NCBI GenBank assembly: GCA_049642465.1
Contig: JBAROV010000176.1
Span: 1-32,717 of the forward strand
From: CAWDPQ01 sp049642465
Lineage (GTDB): Bacteria > Acidobacteriota > Vicinamibacteria > Vicinamibacterales > 2-12-FULL-66-21
Reading direction: 5' to 3'
Length of the DNA: 32,717 bases
Position 1 is the first letter of the stretch. Each line of letters begins with the position of its first letter. Below, piece by piece: positions 23,895 to 31,209 of the stretch. Both the position numbers and the translations under genes were made by a program. Under the pieces are notes generated by a model. It searched no databases, was not told the origin of the DNA, and saw only the letters and a list, made by a program, of their open reading frames with translations.

Positions 23895-24101
23895 TTAACT
23901 GACTTTGGTGACGTTGCCGGCCTGCGGGCCTTTCGGACCGTCAACAATCTCGAATTCGACCGCCTGGCCTTCTTCGAGCGTACGGAAGCCGTTCCCCTGG
24001 ACCGCCGAGAAGTGTACAAAGACATCGCTGCCCCCGTCACGCTCGATGAATCCGTAACCCTTGGCGTTGTTGAACCACTTGACCTTGCCTGTGATGCGCA
24101 T
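23895..24101 (-). CDS. cspA: Cold-shock domain protein (CspA family)
   Basis: 68 residues: MRITGKVKWFNNAKGYGFIE and DVFVHFSAVQGNGFRTLEEG, containing RNP1 (KGYGFIE) and RNP2 (VFVHF). These small single-stranded nucleic-acid-binding proteins melt RNA secondary structure and can act as transcription antiterminators. The ATG at 24101 follows GGGAAAG at good spacing; a longer frame to 24173 runs through leader hairpins and is rejected. It has an unusual long structured leader with an internal terminator (24102-24243). Length is normal. The symbol is by family only. Confidence 0.93.
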   Translation of the reverse strand: MRITGKVKWFNNAKGYGFIERDGGSDVFVHFSAVQGNGFRTLEEGQAVEFEIVDGPKGPQAGNVTKVS

Positions 24102-24122
24102 CGTACTTTCCCTTACATTGGC

Positions 24123-24139
24123 GCGGCGCGTGGCGCCGC
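24123..24139 (-). promoter_or_regulatory. Leader hairpin near the cspA ribosome-binding site
   Basis: GCGGCGC / GCGCCGC with a 3-nt loop, a perfect 7-bp GC stem about 20 nt before the cspA start codon. It could limit translation until melted. Confidence 0.55.
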
Positions 24140-24187
24140 ATGACACCTTCCGCACTGTGATCGCGTCGAGCACAGCACGGCAGACAT

Positions 24188-24212
24188 AAAAAAAGACCGC
24201 GAGTCCGCGGCC
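24188..24212 (-). terminator. Rho-independent terminator within the cspA leader
   Basis: On the minus strand, GGCCGCG pairs with CGCGGTC (24195-24212, loop GACT, one G-U pair), followed directly by seven Ts (the A run at 24188-24194 on the plus strand). It lies between the promoter at 24250-24279 and the cspA start. Confidence 0.85.
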
Positions 24213-24243
24213 TCGGCTTACGACGCTGGCCCGCCCAGCGTCG
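24188..24243 (-). ncRNA. Short leader RNA or small RNA upstream of cspA
   Basis: From a start expected near 24243 the transcript would form a perfect 9-bp hairpin (24221-24229 with 24235-24243) and then the terminator hairpin with U tract, giving an RNA of about 55 nt. Read-through would extend into cspA with a ~140-nt leader, similar in length to known cspA leaders. Whether it is a stand-alone sRNA or an attenuated leader is not known. Confidence 0.6.
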
Positions 24244-24249
24244 GGCCGA

Positions 24250-24279
24250 ATATTACCGTTCCGGAACCCGGAATGTCAA
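24250..24279 (-). promoter_or_regulatory. Near-consensus promoter facing cspA
   Basis: -35 TTGACA (24274-24279) and -10 TAATAT (24250-24255) with an 18-bp spacer. The purH start codon is only 14 bp behind the -35. Confidence 0.85.
24259..24273. promoter_or_regulatory. Operator-like palindrome inside the cspA promoter spacer
   Basis: TTCCGG-GTT-CCGGAA, a perfect 6-3-6 inverted repeat located between the -35 and -10 elements. A repressor bound here would block RNA polymerase. It also lies 20 bp before purH and could affect both genes. Confidence 0.5.
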
Positions 24280-24292
24280 GAGAATCAGTGGT

Positions 24293-25846
24293 ATGCGTGC
24301 CCTTTTGAGTGTCTCGGACAAGACCGGCCTTGTTGAGCTCGGCCGAGGATTGTCGGCGTTGGGTGTCGAGCTCATCTCGACGGGCGGCACTGCCAAGGCG
24401 CTCGCCGCAGCGGGTCTCCCGGTCACAAACGTATCGGATGTGACCGGCTTTCCGGAAATGATGGATGGCCGTGTCAAGACGCTCCACCCAAAGGTGCACG
24501 GGGGGATCCTGGCGCGCCGGGATCGCCCTGATCACCTTGCCGCGATCAAGGCGCAAGGGATCGCGCCAATCGATCTCGTCGTCGTCAATCTATATCCGTT
24601 CGCGAAGGCAGCGAGTAATCCAGACACGACCTTCGATGCGCTCGTGGAGGAAATCGACATCGGTGGTCCCAGCATGGTTCGCGCCGCGGCGAAAAACTTC
24701 CGCGACGTGCTCGTCGTGGTCGATCCGGCCGATTACTCGAGCGTGTTGACTGCGCTGCAACAGTCCGGTGGCCCATCACTCGACCTCCGGTTCGAATTGA
24801 TGAGGAAGGCCTTCGAACACACGGCTGCCTACGATGGTGTCATCGCGATGACGCTCGCTTCCATCAATTATGACCAGGGCGAAATGGTTCGCGGTAAGCT
24901 TCCTTTGCATCCCGAGCGTCGCGAACTGCGTTACGGTGAAAATCCGCATCAAAAAGCCGGATGGATTGAGAACGCGATCTGTCCTCCTCCATGGAAGGTG
25001 CATCAGGGGAAAGAGCTTTCTTACACCAACCTGCTCGATCTCGATGCGGCGGCCAGAATTGCGCTCGAGTTTTCCGAACCGGCCGGCGTCGTGATCAAAC
25101 ACACGAACCCGTGTGGCGTCGCGACGGGGGTGTCGATTGCGGAGGCGTACGTTCGCGCGCGAGAGTCTGACCCGCTGTCGGCGTTTGGCGGGATCGTCGG
25201 ACTCAATCGGTCGGTTGATGTGGAGGTGGCGAGGGCGTTGACGTCGACCTTTATCGAGGCCGTTATCGCCCCGTCGATCGACGAGTCGGCGCGCGAGGTC
25301 CTGGCGATCAAGCACAATATGCGCGTCGTGACGGCTGATTTCGCGGAACTCGCGAAAGCGCTCGACGACGGGGTTGAAGAAACGCGGACATTTCTGGGAG
25401 GCACGCTGGAGCAGCAGCGGGATCGCGTCAGCGAAGCGCACGACCCGTGGCCGGCCGGCGATTTTCCCAAGGTCGTCACGAAACGTGCACCGACCCCGGA
25501 TGAATGGGTCGGCTTGCGTTTCGCCTGGCGGGTCTGTGCACACGTGAAGTCGAACGCCGTGATCTTCACCGGTCGTGATCGCACTCTGGCGGTGGGCGCC
25601 GGGCAGATGAGCCGGGTCGACGCGGTCAAAGTCGCAGTGATGAAGGCGTCTGGTGCGCTCAGCGGCTCGGTCGCGGCGTCGGATGCCTTCTTTCCATTTC
25701 GCGACGGTCTCGACGCCATTGCCGCGGCCGGCGCCACGGCGATCGTCCAGCCGGGCGGTTCAGTGCGCGACGCCGAAGTCATTGCGGCCGCGGACGAGCA
25801 CGACATTGCGATGGTGTTCACTGGGCGCCGCCACTTCCGCCACTGA
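24293..25846 (+). CDS. purH: Bifunctional AICAR transformylase / IMP cyclohydrolase
   Basis: 517 residues. The N-terminal MGS-like IMP cyclohydrolase domain starts RALLSVSDKTGLVELGRGL with STGGTAKAL and RVKTLHPKVHGGIL. The AICAR transformylase domain includes ELRYGENPHQKAG, the catalytic KHTNPCG and DAFFPFRDG. It performs the last two steps of IMP synthesis. Length is normal and the ATG at 24293 begins directly at the conserved N-terminus. It is divergent from cspA, and no separate promoter could be identified with confidence. It is followed by a hairpin-forming 7-bp repeat array. Confidence 0.98.
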   Translation: MRALLSVSDKTGLVELGRGLSALGVELISTGGTAKALAAAGLPVTNVSDVTGFPEMMDGRVKTLHPKVHGGILARRDRPDHLAAIKAQGIAPIDLVVVNLYPFAKAASNPDTTFDALVEEIDIGGPSMVRAAAKNFRDVLVVVDPADYSSVLTALQQSGGPSLDLRFELMRKAFEHTAAYDGVIAMTLASINYDQGEMVRGKLPLHPERRELRYGENPHQKAGWIENAICPPPWKVHQGKELSYTNLLDLDAAARIALEFSEPAGVVIKHTNPCGVATGVSIAEAYVRARESDPLSAFGGIVGLNRSVDVEVARALTSTFIEAVIAPSIDESAREVLAIKHNMRVVTADFAELAKALDDGVEETRTFLGGTLEQQRDRVSEAHDPWPAGDFPKVVTKRAPTPDEWVGLRFAWRVCAHVKSNAVIFTGRDRTLAVGAGQMSRVDAVKVAVMKASGALSGSVAASDAFFPFRDGLDAIAAAGATAIVQPGGSVRDAEVIAAADEHDIAMVFTGRRHFRH

Positions 25847-25866
25847 CGTGAGAGCCGATTCGGTCG

Positions 25867-25952
25867 CCGGTCTCCGGTCTCCGGTCTCTGGTCCAGGTCA
25901 AAGACCACAGACCACGGACCGACCACAGACCACAGACCGGAGACCAAAGACT
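25867..25952. repeat. 7-bp repeat array with inverted arms (GGTCNNN then GACCNNN)
   Basis: The left arm has CCGGTCT x3 then CTGGTCC (25867-25894). The right arm has GACCACA, GACCACG, GACC, GACCACA, GACCACA, GACCGGA, GACCAAA (25903-25948). The two arms are mutually complementary, so the spacer can fold into a long hairpin. It lies between purH and the GT39 gene, ending about a dozen bases before the GTG start. Confidence 0.92.
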
Positions 25953-25963
25953 TCCTGCTAACC

Positions 25964-27679
25964 GTGACGCGAGCATTGTCCCGCCGTGCCGTCCTCTGGC
26001 TGCTCCTCGTCGCAGCGGTCTTCCCCTATTTCGTCGGTCTCAACGATTCGTCGATCTGGGATGCCAACGAGGCGTTCTACGTCGAAACGCCGCGCGAAAT
26101 GCTCGAGAGCGGAGACTATGTCAGTCCGTCGTTCAACTACGAGCCGCGCTTCAACAAGCCCGTTCTGAGTTACTGGATCGTGGCGGCGTTTTATCGTCTG
26201 TTCGGGATCTCTCCCGGCGTGCAGCGTGTGCCCATCGCGCTTGCCGCGCTGGTCCTCATTGCCGTCGCGTTCTTCCTCGCCCGGACCGCATCCCGGGCGG
26301 GACCAGCGGATGCCGCCGGACGGATGGACGCGGCGATGTGGGCGGCGCTTGGCCTTGCGCTGACGCCGCGGCTTCTCATGTTCTCCCGGCGCATCTTCAT
26401 TGACATGTACATCACGATGTTCATGGCGCTGACGCTCTTGTGTTTCGCCCTGGCGGAGCGATATCCAGCAAAGCGTCGGTTGTTCCTCGTTCTGATGTAC
26501 GTGTCGGCGGGGTTGGGCGTGCTGACCAAGGGCCCCGTCGCGCTCGTGCTGCCAGGGCTCGTCTTTGGAGCCTACTTGCTGCTGCGCCGAGAGATTTGGC
26601 GCGTTCGGGAGATGATGATTCCTGTCGGCGCCGTCATTGTGCTGGTGATCGTCGTCCCATGGTACGCGCTCCTCTACGCGCGACACGGCTGGACGTACAT
26701 CGGGTCGTTCCTGCTCGGCGAAAATGTCGCGCGCTATACCGACGGGTACGGAGTCGACAGCGTCCGCGGGCCCATTTTCTACCTGCCAGTACTTTTCAGC
26801 GATTCGTTTCCGTGGTCCGCATTTCTGTTTGCGGCGGCGGTCGCAGGCTGGCGCAGCCGGCGGAGCACGATTCCTGACGAGCGCGTGACGCGATTCCGGC
26901 TGCTCCTCTGGCTGTGGGTCGGCGTCATTGTTCTCTTCTTCTCGCTGTCGGCCGCCAAACAGGACCTCTACATCTTTCCGATCATTCCTGCGGTAGCCGC
27001 GCTCTCCGGCCTGGCCATCGCGCGAGGTCTTGCTCAAGAAGCACGCGCTGCCCGCGCGATTCGCATGACGACGGTTGTCATCGGTCTCGTGGTCGTTTTT
27101 ATCGCGGCTGGCGTCGTCTACCTCTTCCGCGAAGGCGGCAGTAGTTATGCGCTGGATGGTGCACTGACTACGAGTCTCGTCGGTATCGCCGGCGGCATGG
27201 TCGTCACCGCGCTGGCGCTTTCCTACCGGTTATGGGCGGCGCTCGTGGCGCTGACCGCGACGTTCATCGTGCTGAACTGGGTGTTCGTATTGCGTGTCCT
27301 GCCCTCGTTCGAGGCCTACAAGCCATCGCCGAGCTTCGCGCGGACCCTGGAGCCGCTGCTCACCCCGGACGCGGTGGTGGCGACATACGACGAGGCGCTC
27401 CCCAGCCTCGTGTTCTATTTGCGAAGGCACGTCGATCAGTTATTCGAGGAGGATCGGATTGTCGCGTTGCTCGAGGGCCACCGCCCGGCGTATGCCATCC
27501 TCTCACGCGAGAACTACACCGCCATCGCGGGTCGACTCGATGCGAGGACGTGCATCATCGAAAGCCGGCCCACCTTCGATGTGAAGCTCAAAACGGTGCT
27601 CGCGCGCGAGCCGCTGCCCGAGCTCGTGCTGGTTACGAATCGTTGCGAGCAACGCGAAGTTCCTCGAGCGAGACCGTAG
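25964..27679 (+). CDS. GT39 / ArnT-like membrane glycosyltransferase
   Basis: 571 residues from a GTG. Multi-spanning, with the first periplasmic loop carrying the family motif: IWDANEAFYVETPREMLESG, then NYEPRFNKPVLSYW. This is the PMT/ArnT fold (undecaprenyl-phosphate-sugar dependent), where the DE-type acidic residues bind metal and the lipid-sugar donor. ArnT itself adds aminoarabinose to lipid A, but other members modify other glycans or proteins, so the exact acceptor is unknown. No obvious Shine-Dalgarno; the repeat array lies just upstream. The 3' end overlaps the convergent heptose kinase gene by 47 bp. Confidence 0.88.
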   Translation: MTRALSRRAVLWLLLVAAVFPYFVGLNDSSIWDANEAFYVETPREMLESGDYVSPSFNYEPRFNKPVLSYWIVAAFYRLFGISPGVQRVPIALAALVLIAVAFFLARTASRAGPADAAGRMDAAMWAALGLALTPRLLMFSRRIFIDMYITMFMALTLLCFALAERYPAKRRLFLVLMYVSAGLGVLTKGPVALVLPGLVFGAYLLLRREIWRVREMMIPVGAVIVLVIVVPWYALLYARHGWTYIGSFLLGENVARYTDGYGVDSVRGPIFYLPVLFSDSFPWSAFLFAAAVAGWRSRRSTIPDERVTRFRLLLWLWVGVIVLFFSLSAAKQDLYIFPIIPAVAALSGLAIARGLAQEARAARAIRMTTVVIGLVVVFIAAGVVYLFREGGSSYALDGALTTSLVGIAGGMVVTALALSYRLWAALVALTATFIVLNWVFVLRVLPSFEAYKPSPSFARTLEPLLTPDAVVATYDEALPSLVFYLRRHVDQLFEEDRIVALLEGHRPAYAILSRENYTAIAGRLDARTCIIESRPTFDVKLKTVLAREPLPELVLVTNRCEQREVPRARP

Positions 27680-28607
27680 CCGGCCCGAATTTGCCGACAA
27701 CGATACCGGCAGCGCGGTTGGCGAGGCGTGCCGAATCGAGCAGCGACCCCCCTGCCGCAAGCGCGAGGGCGAGGGTGGCAATCACGGTGTCGCCCGCGCC
27801 GGTGACGTCGGCCACCTCGCGCGCCTCGGCAGGCAGGGCCGTTTCGGTTTCCGGCGTCATCACCCACAGGCCGTGTTCCCCTCGGGTGATCAAGACGCTT
27901 TCGCAGTCAGCGCGTTCGCGAAACAGCCGTGCCGCTTCCCGCGCGTCGGGTTCGGACCGGATTCGCTTCAGCGTGACCGCTTCGGCTTCGAGATGATTGG
28001 GGGTGATGACCGTCGCCCCTTTGTAGTAGTCGATGTGCGGCACCTTTGGATCGACGAGCAGCGGAATGCCTCGACGCCGCGCCGTCGCCAGTGCTCCTCG
28101 TGCGACTCCGCGGGAGACCGTTCCCTTCAGGTAGTCCGAGAGAACCATCGCCCCCGCCTCGGCTGACCGTTCCTCGATTCGCTTCACAATCTGCGCTTCG
28201 ACTGCACCAGACACTTCGACATCGCTTTCGTAATCGACCCGAGCGACCTGCTGATTGCGCGTGGTGACGACGCGCAGTTTTCGCGTCGTGCAGCGAGATG
28301 GATCCTCGACCAGGCCATCGCCCTGGATGTGATGAGTCGAGAGCGACTGGCGCACGCGCCGTGCCTCTTCATCCGCACCGATGACGCCGATGAGCTGTGC
28401 CTCGCCGCCCAGCGCAGCGACGTTGTGCGCGACGTTTGCCGCCCCGCCGAGCCGAAACGTTTCATGATCGAATCGAACGACCGGCACGGGAGCTTCGGGT
28501 GAGATCCGCTCGACGCGACCGATCACGAAATGATCGATCATGACGTCGCCGATGATGAGGACAGACCGACCGCGCAGCCGTGAGACAAGCGAATCGCGCG
28601 CGGTCAT
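27633..28607 (-). CDS. rfaE1: D-glycero-beta-D-manno-heptose-7-phosphate kinase (RfaE1 / HldE N-terminal type)
   Basis: 324 residues, PfkB/ribokinase fold: VLIIGDVMIDHFVIGRVERI at the start, RLGGAANVAHNVAALGG, the DPK and ITPNHLEAEA stretches, and the catalytic motif DVTGAGDTV near the C-terminus. It matches only the kinase half of HldE; there is no nucleotidyltransferase domain, so ADP-heptose formation needs a separate RfaE2. It acts after GmhA, which is encoded inside the nuo operon. It begins 3 nt after the ligase stop, as the last gene of the minus-strand LPS operon. Confidence 0.93.
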   Translation of the reverse strand: MTARDSLVSRLRGRSVLIIGDVMIDHFVIGRVERISPEAPVPVVRFDHETFRLGGAANVAHNVAALGGEAQLIGVIGADEEARRVRQSLSTHHIQGDGLVEDPSRCTTRKLRVVTTRNQQVARVDYESDVEVSGAVEAQIVKRIEERSAEAGAMVLSDYLKGTVSRGVARGALATARRRGIPLLVDPKVPHIDYYKGATVITPNHLEAEAVTLKRIRSEPDAREAARLFRERADCESVLITRGEHGLWVMTPETETALPAEAREVADVTGAGDTVIATLALALAAGGSLLDSARLANRAAGIVVGKFGPATVSLEELRVARNDS

Positions 28608-28610
28608 GCG

Positions 28611-29897
28611 TCAGGCAGCGCGCTGTTGTTCAATCGTAGGGAGCGTCGATGCCGGAATGCGATCGGCGGCATAGGGCAGCGTCACGAGCAGGAGAAACAG
28701 CATCAGGAATTCGGAATCGCCGAAATTGTATTCGAACATCCCCGCCGCCAGCATCGCCACGACGCCCGCAAGGCCGGCGGTGTACAACCAGCGGATGCGC
28801 GAGGAGTGCACCTTGCTGGCAAAATCCCGCATCAGCACGTAGACGAACCACAGCCAGATGACCAGCGCCGGCAGCCCGCGCTCGGCCGCGATTTGAAGCG
28901 GCACGTTGTGCAGGTGCGGATTCATCTGCTTTTCGGCTTGCGGATCGCGGTAGTGCTGGTAGACGAGGCGTACAGTGTCGGGGCCCACTCCCGTCAACGG
29001 ATAATCCTCGATGATCCGCAGACCGGAGCGGAACATGGCGACTCGATCGCGGTTTGACGGATCCGTCAGACTGAACGTCGAATACAGCCGCTGAGCGATC
29101 GGTGCCGGGGCAAATGCCAGGAAGAGCGCGGCAGCCACCGGGAGAACGCCAATCAGCCTGAAATCGCGGACCAGGAACAACACGCCGATCCCCGCACACG
29201 CGCCGACCCAGGCGTTGCGGGTCATGGTCAACGCGAGCGCCACGAGCAGCGCCGGAAGGACGGCGGCCGGCCACGTCCGATCCTGCTTGCGAAACATGAG
29301 CCTCGCCACGGCAGTGCACGCGACGAGCATGATGACGCCGGAATACGTCATGTAGTGACCCAGGAACCCCTGCACCCGGCGCCCGAGATGGTCGTAGTTC
29401 AGGACTCCGTATTGAATAATTCCGTATGCCGCATGGAGTGCGCCGACGGTGATGACGACATCGACGGCCGTCACGCTTCGGCCACCGCGGAACAGGCGAT
29501 ACGCCAGCGGCACCACGACAAATAGCAGCAGCTGTCTGCTGTCCCACATGCTGATGTCGGGGGCGATTGAGAACACGGAGGCAATGACGGTGATGGCCGC
29601 GTAGACGGCCAGGGGCCAGAACATGCGCGGCACTTCGATGCGTTCGCGATCCCGGATGACGAGCGCGATGCCAAGCGCACTCGTCACGGTGAGCAGGATT
29701 TGCGCGGCAGCGATCGAGAATTGCGTGGACGCGGCAAAGGCCAGCATCGTGAAGAATGCGGCGTTTTCAAGCTTTGACGGTCGATTTGCCACCGCCGAAC
29801 CAGCAAACGCGACGGCCGGCGGCTTGCCCACACCGCCACCCTGGCCGGCGCCCCGGCCGCCAAATTCCGCCGCTTCCCAGTTCGAGATACTCGTCAT
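28611..29897 (-). CDS. O-antigen ligase / polymerase family membrane protein (Wzy_C type)
   Basis: 428 residues with about ten membrane helices. After a Gly-rich cytosolic N-terminus (AAEFGGRGAGQGGGVGKPP) come helices and the Wzy_C region ALTMTRNAWVG, then GVGPDTV and MNPHLHNVPLQIAAERG, the usual periplasmic-loop motif with conserved His. The ATG overlaps the GT9 stop (ATGA). It lies in an LPS-core operon between a GT9 heptosyltransferase and the heptose kinase, which supports WaaL-type ligase activity. It differs from the other Wzy_C protein at the left edge. Confidence 0.88.
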   Translation of the reverse strand: MTSISNWEAAEFGGRGAGQGGGVGKPPAVAFAGSAVANRPSKLENAAFFTMLAFAASTQFSIAAAQILLTVTSALGIALVIRDRERIEVPRMFWPLAVYAAITVIASVFSIAPDISMWDSRQLLLFVVVPLAYRLFRGGRSVTAVDVVITVGALHAAYGIIQYGVLNYDHLGRRVQGFLGHYMTYSGVIMLVACTAVARLMFRKQDRTWPAAVLPALLVALALTMTRNAWVGACAGIGVLFLVRDFRLIGVLPVAAALFLAFAPAPIAQRLYSTFSLTDPSNRDRVAMFRSGLRIIEDYPLTGVGPDTVRLVYQHYRDPQAEKQMNPHLHNVPLQIAAERGLPALVIWLWFVYVLMRDFASKVHSSRIRWLYTAGLAGVVAMLAAGMFEYNFGDSEFLMLFLLLVTLPYAADRIPASTLPTIEQQRAA

Positions 29898-30997
29898 GCC
29901 GTCCGCTTCAATAGCCGCTCCGCGGCGGCGAGCACATCATCTGACTTCAGCGTCGTGAGACAGCGAAAATCCCCCGGCACACAATGCCGTTGGTCGCACG
30001 GACGGCAGGCGAGGCCCTCGATCCCGAGTGACTCCATCGGGTACGCCGGGTTCCGCCACGGGGCGGATCGAGCGGGCAGCGTCGGCCCGTAGAGGCCCAC
30101 GACCGGCGTCGCTGTGGTAGCAGCAATGTGGAGCGGACCCGTATCCCCGCCGATGAACAGGTGACTGCGCGCGACGAGCGCGCGCAACTCCGCCAAATCG
30201 AACTCGCCGAATTCGACGATTCGGCTGCCGAAAGACTCGCCCGGTCCTTCCCGCGCTTGACGCAGGATGCGGGCGGTTGCTTCCCGGTCCGACGGCCCGG
30301 AACTCACAATGACTCTCCGTGCCGGATTGGCCGTCAGTCCAACGATGAGTCGGACGAACGCCTCTTCCGGCCATCGGCGGAACGCATTGCCCGCGCTGAC
30401 GTGGATCACGATCAGCTCGTGCTCCGCGGATACGCCACGGGCGAGAAGACGCTCAGCCACGCTCCGCTCGGCGCGAGCGTCGCTCGCCATTTCCACGCAG
30501 TCGTGGACGGGATCCGGCGGGGTTCCGTTCCACCCGCCAAGATCAAGAGCCTGCAACAGATCCCATTGATTCACGACCGAGTGTCGCGGTCGAAGTTCCC
30601 GGGCACGCGGCACATCCCGAGTGTAGATCCACCGGCGGCCCGGCATGGCATAGCCAATCCGTTGCGGCGCCCCGGTCGCAAACGTCAGCCATCCGCTGCG
30701 CGGACCTCCGTGCATGTCAATCACTGTATCGAACCGTCGCCGTCGGAGCTGTGATGCCAGCCGCAAATCGTCGAAAACCCGCGCCAGGCCACGAGAGCGC
30801 CGGATGACGATGACTTCATCCAGATGAGGGTTGCCCGCGACGACGGCGGCGGCGTCCTGTTCGACGAGATACGCGAGGTATGCATCAGGCAGCGCCCGCC
30901 TCAAGGCCCGGATGACGGGTGTCGTGAAGACCACGTCGCCAATCAACCTGAGCCGGATTAGGAGAATAGCCTGTCTACGGCTCGACGGTGGCTTCAT
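29894..30997 (-). CDS. GT9-family heptosyltransferase-like glycosyltransferase
   Basis: 367 residues. ADP-heptose:LPS heptosyltransferase (WaaC/WaaF/RfaF) fold: start AILLIRLRLIGDVVFTTPVI, then IDMHGGPRSGWLT, and the C-terminal donor-binding motif FIGGDTGPLHIAATTATPVVGLYG. Cys residues near the C-terminus (ACRPCDQRHC and FRC) look like the Cys-rich tail seen in some members. It would add heptose to the LPS core. The ATG at 30997 overlaps the Trm112-like gene by 23 bp, and translation may be coupled. A WaaQ-type role is possible too. Confidence 0.9.
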   Translation of the reverse strand: MKPPSSRRQAILLIRLRLIGDVVFTTPVIRALRRALPDAYLAYLVEQDAAAVVAGNPHLDEVIVIRRSRGLARVFDDLRLASQLRRRRFDTVIDMHGGPRSGWLTFATGAPQRIGYAMPGRRWIYTRDVPRARELRPRHSVVNQWDLLQALDLGGWNGTPPDPVHDCVEMASDARAERSVAERLLARGVSAEHELIVIHVSAGNAFRRWPEEAFVRLIVGLTANPARRVIVSSGPSDREATARILRQAREGPGESFGSRIVEFGEFDLAELRALVARSHLFIGGDTGPLHIAATTATPVVGLYGPTLPARSAPWRNPAYPMESLGIEGLACRPCDQRHCVPGDFRCLTTLKSDDVLAAAERLLKRTA

Positions 30998-31145
30998 CCA
31001 GCAGCATGACCGGGATATCGTCCTTTATCGGGTACACCCGCTTGCACTGGCCGCACTTGAGTGCCGTGCCGTTCTTGACGAGCTCTACCTTCGTCTTGCA
31101 GTTCGGGCAGGCCAAAATTTCGAGTAGCTCGGGATCCACGGGCAT
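30975..31145 (-). CDS. Trm112 / YcaR-type small zinc-finger protein
   Basis: 56 residues from an ATG at 31145: MPVDPELLEILACPNCKTKV, then ALKCGQCKRVYPIKDDIPVM. The two CxxC pairs (CPNC and CGQC) form the zinc site. The Trm112/YcaR (UPF0434) family includes methyltransferase activators in eukaryotes and archaea; the bacterial role is not settled, but it is often next to LPS genes such as lpxK/kdsB. A longer frame to 31205 is rejected because it lacks homology and crosses the promoter. It is the first gene of the LPS operon. Confidence 0.9.
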   Translation of the reverse strand: MPVDPELLEILACPNCKTKVELVKNGTALKCGQCKRVYPIKDDIPVMLLDEATVEP

Positions 31146-31194
31146 GCTGGCGCTCCGGACGCGGTCGGCGTTGCGTCTCGCGACCGCAGAAGTC

Positions 31195-31200
31195 ATTATA
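31195..31200 (-). promoter_or_regulatory. -10 element for the Trm112-like / LPS operon
   Basis: A perfect TATAAT on the minus strand, about 50 bp before the ATG at 31145. The -35 at 17-bp spacing is poor (GTCGAG), so this rests mainly on the -10. The same bases lie ten nucleotides before the plus-strand TPR gene start. Confidence 0.5.
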
Positions 31201-31209
31201 GTCACGAAG

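Noticed and set aside
25867..25952. CRISPR array
   Set aside because: Units are only 7 bp with no unique spacers, and no cas genes are nearby.
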